Shown piece after piece: positions 1 through 7,264 of a stretch of DNA of 38,625 bases. Location of the stretch: positions 1-38,625 of the forward strand of contig CAIXPZ010000051.1 of the NCBI GenBank assembly GCA_903921455.1, written 5' to 3'. Each line of letters begins with the position of its first letter. Position 1 is the first letter of the stretch. The translations under genes were made by a program, and so were the position numbers. Source of the stretch: an uncultured Verrucomicrobia subdivision 3 bacterium. Its GTDB lineage: Bacteria; Verrucomicrobiota; Verrucomicrobiae; Limisphaerales; UBA11358. The notes beneath the pieces are model-generated. The model ran no database searches. It saw only the letters and a program-made list of their open reading frames with translations, and was not told where the DNA came from.

Positions 1-317
1 CGCTTTAAAAACTCGCCCAGTTTATGCACTTGCAATGCCGGAGCCGGATAAAACGATTTAAGCACCTGTTCACGCTGCGCTATGGTCAGGGTCGTCCACA
101 ATTGTGGAAACAGTTCCCGTGCCGCCCCCCGATAATTTTGCGGGCAATGGTTTTGACCATTTGGAAGCTGCGGCATGCATAGCCGGTCTTGGCGGGAAAA
201 TTCCCAGTGGCAGGCTACCCGGCATTCTCGCTTGGTGACGCACCGAAAATCCCATTCTTCCGCCGGCGGCAGCCAGGCAAAATCCATGGCTTCCGGTTTT
301 TGCTTCAACAATTTCAT
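1..317 (-). CDS. Partner protein of the adjacent integrase (W-D-[FY]...EF-x-R family), partial
   Basis: Reading the minus strand from the ATG at 317-315 gives an open frame of at least 105 codons that leaves the window without a stop. An in-frame TAG lies 33 bases upstream of the ATG. No named family was recognised. The N terminus has W22-D23-F24 followed by an ACHWEFSR block (residues 35-42), which matches the EWDY...CHEYEFGR block of the protein at 35741-36625. A second shared region is an LFPxLW / FYSLWPEW stretch around residues 69-73. The gene sits 66 bases downstream of the tyrosine recombinase on the same strand, as its relative does at the other end of the window. Function is unknown; its constant position suggests a role tied to the recombinase or its element. 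The reading frame is well supported by the homology; the start is less certain because only a weak AGGG lies just before it. Confidence 0.7.
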   Translation of the reverse strand, partial: MKLLKQKPEAMDFAWLPPAEEWDFRCVTKRECRVACHWEFSRQDRLCMPQLPNGQNHCPQNYRGAARELFPQLWTTLTIAQREQVLKSFYPAPALQVHKLGEFLK

Positions 318-383
318 AGCCCTGATTGAACGCGATTGATTCTATTTCAGGACCGAAGCATACCGGGTGCACCCCGGATTGCA

Positions 384-1589
384 TCAATTTTTGTGGGTGC
401 CAGCACTCGGCCGCAGCGCATAAAACTGCTTCGTCTCCGCGCTCGTGACACGGCCCTGGTAATGCTTCTTGATGATGGCCTCGGAGTTGCCGAACTGCTC
501 CGCCGTCCGCCCGTAGCTGCCCGTCTGCCGGAAGTAATGCGAGATCGCCGTGTGCCGCAACACATCCGGCACCCACGGCTTCAAGTCCGGCAGCGCCTCC
601 GTCTTCGGCCCATAGCCGATGTTGGCGCGCACCTTTTTGAGATCGGCGTCATACGTCGAGCGGTAAATCTCCCCCGCCTTGCGATATTTGGATAACCACG
701 CCTTGAGCGTCTGGCAGATCACCACAATCCGCCCCTTGCCCGTCTTGGTCTGCGTCCCCTTCAACCGGATTTCACCATCCGTCAGATTGACCTGTTCCCA
801 CGTCAACCGCGCAGCTTCAAACGGCCGCAGCCCGCCGAACAAGCACAGCGCCACATACGGCACCAGATGACCATTTTCAAAGTTTTCCGCCGCGCGCAAC
901 AGCGCCTCGCATTCGCTCACCGGCAGCACCACCGGCTCGCGATCATCATCCTTCGTCAGCCCATCGATCTCGACGGCGTAGCAAGGATTGTTCACGCACC
1001 AATGCCGCTTGCCCTTCATGCACCAGGTGAAGAAACTCGAAATCGCCCGGCAATAGCCATCCTTGGTGTTCGCGGAGACCTCCTGCTGCGCCAGATATTT
1101 TTCGATGTGCTCCGGCAACACATCCGTCACCCGCAGGTTGCCAACGTTGTTCACGAAGTGCGTCGCCCGGTTGCGTAGATGGTATTTGGTCAATATCCGT
1201 AAATCGGTGGTGGTGGCCAGCCAGTCCACATACGTCTTCAGCGCCTCGTCCAGCCGGGGTGATTCCTTGATGCTTTTCGGTTTACCCGTCCGCAGCCAAT
1301 GATCCACGGCGGTGATCAAATCACCGTCCTGTTCCAGCCGCTTGAAAGCCGCCTCGGCAATGCCGACCTGTTCATCCGTCAGCCGCGTGGCCCGCAACGC
1401 CGCCACCCCGTTGGCCGCATGAAATTCACCCTCCAGCTCGGTGCAGCGAAACTGCGCCTCCTCCGCCCGGGCGAAGTTTTCGCGGATCCGTTTCCCATTG
1501 CGGCGCGTGCCCGTGACCCGCCAGCTGGGCGTGTTCGTACGGGGATTGGTAAACGGGATAATCTTGAACCGAGCCTTCGGTGTTTTCAT
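384..1589 (-). CDS. Tyrosine-type recombinase/integrase
   Basis: This 401-residue protein would catalyse site-specific DNA strand exchange through a tyrosine nucleophile. Residues 115-200 look like the SAM-like core-binding domain. The catalytic domain follows, with Arg255 (GGLRPFEA), a Lys in TKTGKGR (about 282-285), Arg345-His346 in VLRHTAIS, and Tyr377 in KKHYQG. The usual first His of box II is a Val and the usual GH before the nucleophile is GN (368), changes I recall from verrucomicrobial integrases. The open frame extends 12 codons upstream to a TTG, but that TTG is itself the -35 box of a good promoter, so the ATG at 1589 (MKTPKARF) is preferred. Its partner gene lies directly downstream. 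It probably belongs to an integrated element that continues beyond the left edge. Confidence 0.88.
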   Translation of the reverse strand: MKTPKARFKIIPFTNPRTNTPSWRVTGTRRNGKRIRENFARAEEAQFRCTELEGEFHAANGVAALRATRLTDEQVGIAEAAFKRLEQDGDLITAVDHWLRTGKPKSIKESPRLDEALKTYVDWLATTTDLRILTKYHLRNRATHFVNNVGNLRVTDVLPEHIEKYLAQQEVSANTKDGYCRAISSFFTWCMKGKRHWCVNNPCYAVEIDGLTKDDDREPVVLPVSECEALLRAAENFENGHLVPYVALCLFGGLRPFEAARLTWEQVNLTDGEIRLKGTQTKTGKGRIVVICQTLKAWLSKYRKAGEIYRSTYDADLKKVRANIGYGPKTEALPDLKPWVPDVLRHTAISHYFRQTGSYGRTAEQFGNSEAIIKKHYQGRVTSAETKQFYALRPSAGTHKN

Positions 1590-1597
1590 TGTACCCC

Positions 1598-1625
1598 ATA
1601 GTACCAAATTTTGAAATACTGTCAA
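1598..1625 (-). promoter_or_regulatory. Sigma70-like promoter of the left integrase, predicting a near-leaderless mRNA
   Basis: On the minus strand TTGACA (1625-1620) is followed after 16 bases by TACTAT (1603-1598), and the integrase ATG comes 8 bases later at 1589. A start 6-9 bases after the -10 box would leave almost no leader. A GGGG lies between the -10 and the ATG. Visual match to the sigma70 consensus only. Confidence 0.5.
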
Positions 1626-1775
1626 CCGTCCGGCAACCGTTTTTTAAATGTTAGAATATGCTTAAGATTATGAATAAAACATAAGTCCCTTCAGGATTCC
1701 GGCAGGATGCCGGCGCATCTGGTGGCACGAGATGCACATCTGACGGCACCGGTGGCGCGGCTGGCGGCGGCGTAG

Positions 1776-2060
1776 GGTTTCTCCCTGGGGTGAGGGAGGA
1801 CGTTTCGGACAAATTCGTTTTAACGCTCGCCCTCACCTGTTTCCCCCGGCGAGGACATACATTCCCCGCTCCGGCTGCGATCCGCTGGTGGCCAAGGTCG
1901 CGCTGCGATTTGGCCGATGCCGAGCGGAGCGTCAGGCGAGGGAGTCGTTTATCGGGTGAACATTCATCCCACCCAGTGGCCGCGGCGCGGTCAGGTCAAG
2001 TCGCAGCGCAACTTGCGCCTTGCGGCGGGCCACTCTTTGCAGAGGGCCACCATGGCGGAA
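1776..2060 (+). repeat. Dispersed intergenic repeat family 1, copy A
   Basis: About 285 bases that recur, with divergence, at 12436-12751 (inverted), 18745-19012 (direct) and 23625-23757 (inverted, partial). Shared landmarks in order are GGGAGGACGTTTCGG, TTTTAACGCTCGCCCTC, CGATCCGCTGGTGGCCAAGG, GCGTCAGGCGAGGGA, GCGGCGCGGTCAGGTCAAGT and CAGAGGGCCACCATGGCGGA. It contains the complementary segments GCGCTGCGATTT and AAGTCGCAGCGC, so a large stem is possible. The open frames through it (starting MREDVSDK) are not genes, because the copies differ by indels that change frame. The 1626-1775 stretch before it is A+T-rich and shows no gene. Confidence 0.8.
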
Positions 2061-2080
2061 CTCCCTATTCAGCTGCCGGG

Positions 2081-3874
2081 TCAAGCCATGCCGACGTCTT
2101 TGGAGATTTTCTCGGCGGCGGGGGCGTCCACCCAGCGCACCAGCGCGATGAAGTTCACCAGCGCGGGGCTGTCGGCCTTCACCTTGAAGAGGTTTTTCAG
2201 CGCGTGCACGGTCTTGGTGTAAACCGCCGCGTATTTCTCGTGGGTGAGCCGCGTGACGAAGGTTTCCAGGATGGGGCGGGCGAGGGGATCGGCCTGGCCG
2301 TCGGGCAGATAGGGGAACAGGCAGAACACGCGGACGAATACCATGGCGTCCGCCTCCGTCAGCACGAGCCAGCAGGCTTTCACCTCGTCGGCTTCGTAGC
2401 GGCCGTGCAGGCGTTTGCGGATGGTGGCGATGACTTCGTTGGGCGCGGCGCGGGTGCCGATGAGGTCCTTGATGTGATCCCAGGCAAGCTGACGTTCGCG
2501 TTCGGGCGAGAGCGTGGATTGTTCGTTGAGGCGCTCGAGGACGGCCTTCAGGCCGAGTTCCTGCGCGACGGCTTTGCCGAGTTTCTCCGCTTCTTCCTTG
2601 CGCAGGCGGTCGGTGGCCACGATGGCGCGGATGCAGGCCTGCTGCATGTGCGGATTGAACAGGCGCAGCACCTTGACCAGGGCGGCGACTTCCGGCGGCT
2701 GGCCCTGCGGGATCAAATGCTTGATGCACTCCTGCGTGAGCGGGTCCATGTCCGTGAGCTGCTCGATGCGGAAGGCGAGCGTGTAGCGCAGCGTGCGGGG
2801 CAGGCCGCCGGCTTTGCCGATGTTGTTGATGACGGCTTTGCGATGGTCCACGTTGATGATCAGCGCGAGCAACGCCTCGGCGGCCAGCACGAGGCTTTCA
2901 TCCAGCTGGTCGCGTTCGCCGCCGGTGATGACGAGCTGCTCGATGAGCGGCGGCAGGCGCTGGGCGAACACCACGTCCGGCGATTCCGTACTCTGGTTCT
3001 CGTAGTAGTGCAGCAGTTCAAGGAAAAAGGAGAGCCGCAGGAAGGCGCACTTCTGGGCGCGGGATTGTTCGGAGTTTTCGCGGCTGAGGCGGACTTTGTC
3101 ATGCAGCGACTGCAATTCCTTCCGGCGGTCGGCGGCGACGGTAGGGTTCTGCTGGAGCAGTTCGGCGAACTCCGGCTTGAAGGTGAGCATGATCTCCTCC
3201 GGCTTGGGGCGCGGATTGAATTTCACATCCGTGGTGACGTCCTTGAAAAAGATGAGGGCGTCGGCGCCGAACTCCTTGAGGATGCGTTCGCGCGGGAGCT
3301 GGCCCTTGACGAACGCGCGGTTGGCGCGGGTCAGGGCCGGGGTGAAAAAGGTGTCCGGCTTTTCGAGGAGCGATTGCAGCACGCCGTCCTCGAAGGGCGT
3401 GTTCAGCTTGAGCAGGTTCTCGACTTCGGGCTTGTAGGCGTCGGCGAGGTCGCGCTTGGTCTTGTCGAGCGACTTGAGCAGGGCCGGCTGCAGGACGTTG
3501 TCCTCGAGCTTGCCCTTGACCAGGCTGGCGCAGATTTCCGTGACGTGCTGGTTGTGCTCCACCAGGCGGGCGACGATGACGCCGACGTCGTTGAGCGGGA
3601 GTTTGCTGACGAGGGTGGTGAGGAGATTGACGAGTTCGCCGTGGGATTTCTGGCGGTGCTCGATGACGCGCTCCAGCAGTTTGCGCAGCGCCTTGTTTTC
3701 CTGTTCCAGCGCGGCGCATTCCGTCTCGGTTTGCGCGACGTGCAGGGTCAGGTTCAACCACTCCCGCTGAATCTTCGTCAGCGAAACCATCGCGATGGTG
3801 TTATCCTGCTCGGCGGCGTTGTCTTGCTCCGGTGACATGCGGCCATATTCATCCATCAGCGGATTTCTGGCCAT
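2081..3874 (-). CDS. Conserved-looking helical protein of unknown function (597 aa)
   Basis: No family recognised. The protein is almost entirely alpha-helical in appearance, soluble (no signal peptide or membrane segment), and has a short coiled-coil candidate at about residues 48-80 (ETECAALEQENKALRKLLER). The middle (about 260-420) is rich in Leu/Ala helices of the HEAT-like kind, and the C terminus again looks helical. The opposite strand carries a 681-codon open frame, but its product is full of Gly/Arg/Glu runs typical of an antisense shadow. The start is taken as the ATG at 3874; MSPEQD (residue 13) is an alternative, since no Shine-Dalgarno is well placed for the first ATG (a GGAGG lies about 20 bases away). 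The gene stops right at repeat copy A and is separated from the upstream aminotransferase by a terminator, so it is probably transcribed alone. Confidence 0.75.
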   Translation of the reverse strand: MARNPLMDEYGRMSPEQDNAAEQDNTIAMVSLTKIQREWLNLTLHVAQTETECAALEQENKALRKLLERVIEHRQKSHGELVNLLTTLVSKLPLNDVGVIVARLVEHNQHVTEICASLVKGKLEDNVLQPALLKSLDKTKRDLADAYKPEVENLLKLNTPFEDGVLQSLLEKPDTFFTPALTRANRAFVKGQLPRERILKEFGADALIFFKDVTTDVKFNPRPKPEEIMLTFKPEFAELLQQNPTVAADRRKELQSLHDKVRLSRENSEQSRAQKCAFLRLSFFLELLHYYENQSTESPDVVFAQRLPPLIEQLVITGGERDQLDESLVLAAEALLALIINVDHRKAVINNIGKAGGLPRTLRYTLAFRIEQLTDMDPLTQECIKHLIPQGQPPEVAALVKVLRLFNPHMQQACIRAIVATDRLRKEEAEKLGKAVAQELGLKAVLERLNEQSTLSPERERQLAWDHIKDLIGTRAAPNEVIATIRKRLHGRYEADEVKACWLVLTEADAMVFVRVFCLFPYLPDGQADPLARPILETFVTRLTHEKYAAVYTKTVHALKNLFKVKADSPALVNFIALVRWVDAPAAEKISKDVGMA

Positions 3875-3910
3875 CCCTTTTTTGCGAATTTAATCGCCTC
3901 CCGGGAAGAA

Positions 3911-3940
3911 AACAAAAAGGCCGCGATGGCTCGCGGCCTT
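3911..3940 (-). terminator. Intrinsic terminator of the aminotransferase gene
   Basis: A perfect 10-bp stem, AAGGCCGCGA and TCGCGGCCTT (3917-3926 and 3931-3940), with a 4-base loop. On the minus strand it is followed by TTTTTGTTTTC. It lies 21 bases after the aminotransferase stop, the classical arrangement for Rho-independent termination of that gene. Confidence 0.9.
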
Positions 3941-3961
3941 GAAACTTACGGGGAACGCGCC

Positions 3962-5137
3962 TTACTTCACCAGCGTGCGGACGAAGCGGTCCATGCGGTC
4001 CAGCCCCTTCTCGATGTTGGCGAGGCTCGTGGCGTAGCTCAGGCGGATGTAGTCATCCGCGCCGAAGGCGATGCCGGGGACGGCGGCGACCTTTTCCTGC
4101 TCCAGCAGCTTCGCGCAGAACTCGGCGGACTTGAGGCCGGTCTTGGAGATGTTCGGGAAGAGATAGAACGCGCCCTTGGCGTTCACGCAGGTGATGCCCG
4201 GCATGGCGTTCAGCTTGGCGTGCGCGAAGCGACGGCGTTTGTCGTATTCCGCGAGCCAGACGGGCAGGTGTTCCTGTGAACCGTTGAGCGCGGCGACGCC
4301 GCCTTTTTGGGCGAACGACGTCGGGTTGCTCGTGCTGTGCGACTGCACGGCGTCAATGGCCTTGGCAATCGGCTCCGGCGCGGCAAGGAAACCCAGGCGC
4401 CAGCCGGTCATGGAATAAGCCTTCGCCAAACCGTGAACGATGATCGTGTGGTCGTAATGCGCCTGCGAGAAGCTCGCCACGCTCTTTACCTTCGCGCCGT
4501 CATAGAGCAGGTGTTCGTAGATCTCGTCGCTCATGATGAGCACGCCCTTTTCCACGCAGATGTCGCCGAGCGCCTTGGTTTCTTCCGGCGTGTAAACGGA
4601 GCCGGTGGGATTGCTGGGCGAATTGAGCACGAACAGGCGCGTCTTCGGCGTGATGGCGGCGCGGAGCTGTTCGGGCGTGACCTTGAATTCCGTCTTGTCC
4701 GTCGTCTGGAGAATCACCGGCGTGGCGCCCGCGAGCTTGACCATTTCCGGATAGCTCAGCCAATACGGCGCGGGAATGATGACCTCGTCGCCCGCCTCGC
4801 AGGTGGCGAGGATGACGTTATAGCAGGAATGCTTGCCGCCGCAGGAAACGATGATCTGGGACGGCTTGTAGGTCAGGCCGTTTTCGCGCAGAAATTTGGC
4901 GGCGATGGCCTCGCGCAATTCGGGGATGCCGCTGCTGGGCGTGTATTTGGTGAACCCGGCGGCGAGCGCCTTGGCGCAGGCATCCTTGATGTGCTGCGGC
5001 GTGTCGAAGTCCGGTTCGCCGGCGCCGAAGCCGACGACGTCCTCGCCGGCGACCTTCATGGCTTTGGCTTTGGAATCAATGGCCAGGGTGAGGGACGGGG
5101 CGAGCGACGCGGCGCGATGGGAGATCTTATAGTTCAT
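3962..5137 (-). CDS. Class-I PLP-dependent aminotransferase, aspartate aminotransferase type
   Basis: This 391-residue cytoplasmic enzyme transfers amino groups between amino acids and 2-oxo acids using pyridoxal phosphate; aspartate/2-oxoglutarate is the likeliest pair, with prephenate or other acceptors possible. Visible family motifs are GAGEPDFDTP (38-47), YTPSSG (65-70), NSPSNPTG (172-179) and SDEIYE (203-208, Asp204 contacting the PLP nitrogen). The PLP-binding Lys is Lys239 in GLAKAYSMTGWRLG, where the usual Ser before Lys is Ala, and a C-terminal substrate Arg lies in DDYIRLSYA. Length is standard for the family. It starts with the ATG at 5137 (MNYKISHRAASL), with no strong ribosome site, and ends at a strong terminator, so it is a single-gene unit. 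Confidence 0.95.
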   Translation of the reverse strand: MNYKISHRAASLAPSLTLAIDSKAKAMKVAGEDVVGFGAGEPDFDTPQHIKDACAKALAAGFTKYTPSSGIPELREAIAAKFLRENGLTYKPSQIIVSCGGKHSCYNVILATCEAGDEVIIPAPYWLSYPEMVKLAGATPVILQTTDKTEFKVTPEQLRAAITPKTRLFVLNSPSNPTGSVYTPEETKALGDICVEKGVLIMSDEIYEHLLYDGAKVKSVASFSQAHYDHTIIVHGLAKAYSMTGWRLGFLAAPEPIAKAIDAVQSHSTSNPTSFAQKGGVAALNGSQEHLPVWLAEYDKRRRFAHAKLNAMPGITCVNAKGAFYLFPNISKTGLKSAEFCAKLLEQEKVAAVPGIAFGADDYIRLSYATSLANIEKGLDRMDRFVRTLVK

Positions 5138-5368
5138 AAAATTTGAGCGCGAAAAGCATAAATCGAAACGGCTTCAGCGCAAGAAGGGAATTGAACTGCA
5201 CGGGTTGGCTGGCGGGAAATAAAAAAGCGCCTGACTAAAACCCAAACCCTATCTACTCAACATAAAATCAGACCAGCGGGCGGGAATTCTGTTCAAAATA
5301 TTTTTTGACACCGTTTTCCCAGCAAAAACGCCAGATTTCCTGGCGAAAGGGGGATTCTAGTAACGGCC
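5138..5368. other. Intergenic region, nothing recognised
   Basis: About 230 bases between the aminotransferase start and the pseudopilin stop. A short minus-strand frame across the pseudopilin 3' end is an out-of-frame shadow. No hairpin with a T-run was found for the pseudopilin. Confidence 0.5.
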
Positions 5369-6109
5369 TCAATAAAAAAAGGCGTTCGCCGTGCGGTCTT
5401 TGTCGCTGAGACACCAGAGGTTGACGGGGCTGAAGGCGTTGGGGAACTTGATATAGCGGCTGCTGCCGTCGGCCATCACATAATTGGAGCCGCCCGTCCG
5501 TGAACCGTCGCCCCGGCTGTCGTGCCGGCATTGTTCCGCGATGCCGCTGGTGTCGTTGCCGCCGTTCTCGTAGATGTCCATGTAATAACTGCCGTCGTCG
5601 GATTTCTTTTCCCCGAACACCACCGTGTCGGACGGATACTGAAAGGCCTGTTCCTTGAGGGCGGCGGTGTTGGCGAGCATGGCGCTCTCGACGGCCGGCC
5701 AGCTGGCGGAACTCAGCCCGTAAACGCCGGCGAAATAATCGTTGAATCCGTTGATGAGGTAGCTGCGCGGCGCGGCGTCGGCGGGATAATTGACAGCGTC
5801 CGTCTCCAGCGTGATGGGTTTGGCGCCGGCCTCGGTGGGGCAGAGCAGGGATTTCACATTGCGCCCGTAATAGTCGAACATCTGCTGCGTCCAGCGGCCC
5901 TTGTAGGAGCGGACGGGAAAGCGGCCGCCGTTGTCGTCGGCATACATCTTCAGCGCCAGCCCGATCTGGCGCAGGTTGTTCAGGCAGGCGATGCGTTTGC
6001 CGGCCTCTTTGGCGCGGCTCAAGGCGGGCATCAGCATCGCGGCTAGAATGCCGATGATGGCGATCACCACCAGCAGTTCAATCAGCGTGAATGCGCGGCG
6101 CAGTTTCAT
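5369..6109 (-). CDS. Type IV pilin-like / type II secretion pseudopilin (prepilin N-methylation domain, H-x-DG C terminus)
   Basis: Starts [20 protein letters not shown], a textbook prepilin peptidase site (cleavage after the short basic leader, before Phe-Thr-Leu-Ile-Glu) followed by the hydrophobic helix that anchors the protein and packs the filament. The Glu at mature position 5 is present. The globular part holds the [20 protein letters not shown] block common to planctomycete and verrucomicrobial pseudopilins. The C terminus has His-Asp-Ser-Arg followed by [14 protein letters not shown], the H-x(n)-DG signature. The open frame extends 12 residues further up, but the leader dictates the ATG at 6109. 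It stands alone, without other pilus or secretion genes; such isolated copies are numerous in these genomes and their exact role is unknown. Confidence 0.9.
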   Translation of the reverse strand: MKLRRAFTLIELLVVIAIIGILAAMLMPALSRAKEAGKRIACLNNLRQIGLALKMYADDNGGRFPVRSYKGRWTQQMFDYYGRNVKSLLCPTEAGAKPITLETDAVNYPADAAPRSYLINGFNDYFAGVYGLSSASWPAVESAMLANTAALKEQAFQYPSDTVVFGEKKSDDGSYYMDIYENGGNDTSGIAEQCRHDSRGDGSRTGGSNYVMADGSSRYIKFPNAFSPVNLWCLSDKDRTANAFFY

Positions 6110-6685
6110 GACGATACAGACGCCGGCCTGCCCGATTTGTTTCAAAAAAATCTCGCCGGCGGTAGGTATGGATCAGGGGTTCCGTCTCCCGCCGGCGTGA
6201 TGCTTGTGCGCCGGCCTGAAGGCGGAATGCTCCATGGCTATCAGGGCACTCACATTGTTTGCTTTACTCATGTCGCCGTCGTTATTGAAGCCCTGCGCTT
6301 TAGCGTTAACACTCCGTTGCCAGGCTGCCAAGCAATGGCAGATCACATTCCACGTCGTTTAATGCACTAAACCCATCGTTTAATGCACTAAACCCATCGT
6401 TTAATGCATTGCCATTCCGCTCTGGGAGGTGCCCGCCTATTATGATCTGGAAGCTGCCAATGGGTTTGCACCTGGACCGGTGGCAGCGACGTTCCGCCGT
6501 TATTGAGCGTGTGCTTTACGGACCTGGTTTTGCCGGCCGTATTTTAATTGTATGATAGGGCTTGTTGTCCCGCCGGTAAGCGGTGTGCCAGGCTGCAAGG
6601 TCCGGCTCCCCGCAGCCGGCGGTAAGCCCGGCAGCAGCCTGATGTTCCTGTCCACCGTTGGATATTTTGAAAGGGCAAACGTGTT
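6110..6685. other. Long intergenic region between pseudopilin and giant kinase
   Basis: No convincing gene in about 575 bases between two divergent genes. It contains a 9-bp inverted repeat CGCCGGCGG / CCGCCGGCG (6154-6162, 6189-6197) in the leader side of the pseudopilin, the iterated palindromes at 6357-6410 (listed separately), and a GC-rich stretch 6570-6650 able to form hairpins that matches no riboswitch I recognise. A TATGAT at about 6551-6556 could be a -10 box for the kinase, but no good -35 accompanies it. Confidence 0.5.
6357..6410. promoter_or_regulatory. Iterated 16-bp palindrome, operator-like, 21-bp period
   Basis: GTTTAATGCACTAAAC occurs at 6357-6372 and again at 6378-6393, and its first 12 bases recur at 6399-6410 with a changed last base. 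Each full copy is a near-perfect dyad (GTTTA-a-TGCA-c-TAAAC), and the 21-bp period equals two helical turns, so bound dimers would lie on the same face. The array lies about 250 bases upstream of the pseudopilin start and 275 bases upstream of the kinase frame, between divergent genes. It could be an operator array or a cluster of binding sites for another DNA-binding protein. Confidence 0.6.
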
Positions 6686-7264
6686 ATGAGGAAAAAAGTT
6701 GCTAAGCGTAAAGCCAGATCAGCGCCGGCCCAAGCCCGCCCGGCGAAAACCGCCCGGCCCGCGGTCCCGCCACCGGCTTCGCTGAAAACGCCGCTCCTAT
6801 CGGCCCGGGCTTCCGCCGCCTTGCGCGGCGCCGGGCAGCGGCTGAATCAGAAATCCCCGGCCGGCCGGCCTCAAACCGCCGCCGCGCTGGAGCATGACCC
6901 CGACCTGTTTGACTTTGCCCCGGTGGGGTATTTTACCGTCAGCGCCGACAGCACCATTGGTCTCGTCAATCTCCCCGGCGCCAGGCTGCTTGGCTTGGAT
7001 CGCCGACATCTGGTGGGGAGGTCTTTTGGTTTGTTGGTGGTGGAAAACGACCGGAAAAAGTTTGATGGATTTTTGGCGGGGTTTTTAAAGCCGGAGCGAA
7101 CGAAACCTGTGAATTGGCGATGGCGACGAAAGACGGGTCACCGCTCTCGGTTTGTCTGGAAGCCCGCTGCGAGCCGGACGGACGGCGCTGCCGCCTGGCG
7201 CTGCTGGACATCACCGCGCGCATCCAGGCGCAGGAAAAACTCCGGGTCACCGAACGCGCCCTGA
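6686..7264 (+). CDS. N-terminal part of the giant hybrid kinase (first half of PAS 1), before the frame break
   Basis: Starts MRKKVAKRKARSAPAQARPA, a Lys/Arg/Ala/Pro-rich tail of about 65 residues, and then enters a PAS domain: DLFDFAPVGYFTVS, then LLGLDRRHLVGRSF, then VVENDRKKFDGFLAGF. Beyond codon 134 (about 7087) this frame turns into arginine/tryptophan-rich nonsense (NWRWRRKTGHRSRF). At the same point the -1 frame continues the PAS domain properly (FKAGANETCELAMATKDG) and joins the downstream kinase. The complete protein would have 1906 residues if one -1 shift occurs. AAAGGGC lies about 10 bases before the ATG. Either translation crosses the break by frameshifting, or a base is missing from the GGGG/TTTTT run through mutation or sequencing error. 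Confidence 0.75.
   Translation: MRKKVAKRKARSAPAQARPAKTARPAVPPPASLKTPLLSARASAALRGAGQRLNQKSPAGRPQTAAALEHDPDLFDFAPVGYFTVSADSTIGLVNLPGARLLGLDRRHLVGRSFGLLVVENDRKKFDGFLAGFLKPERTKPVNWRWRRKTGHRSRFVWKPAASRTDGAAAWRCWTSPRASRRRKNSGSPNAP
7084..7090 (+). other. Candidate -1 ribosomal frameshift site T TTA AAG, or homopolymer deletion
   Basis: In the frame of the upstream part the codons are TTT TTA AAG (7082-7090). T7084-TTA-AAG is an exact X-XXY-YYZ slippery heptamer in the right phase. Slipping back one base gives TTT AAA GCC, which is exactly the frame that continues the PAS domain into the long kinase frame. Downstream segments GGAGCG (7093-7098) and CGCTCT can pair, and AAACC with GGTTT could add a crossing stem, but I could not evaluate stability. 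The adjacent GGGGTTTTT run makes a one-base deletion the simpler alternative. Confidence 0.4.

Noticed and set aside
1790..3835. 681-codon plus-strand open frame
   Set aside because: Antisense to the 597-aa helical protein; its product is Gly/Arg/Glu/His-rich without hydrophobic patterning, and its start lies in dispersed repeat copy A.
6357..6410. CRISPR-like array
   Set aside because: Only 2.7 units of 21 bp, no unique spacers and no cas genes; the units are palindromes in tandem.
6570..6660. Riboswitch (for example cobalamin or c-di-GMP) before the kinase
   Set aside because: GC-rich and able to fold, but none of the conserved core sequences of these classes could be matched.
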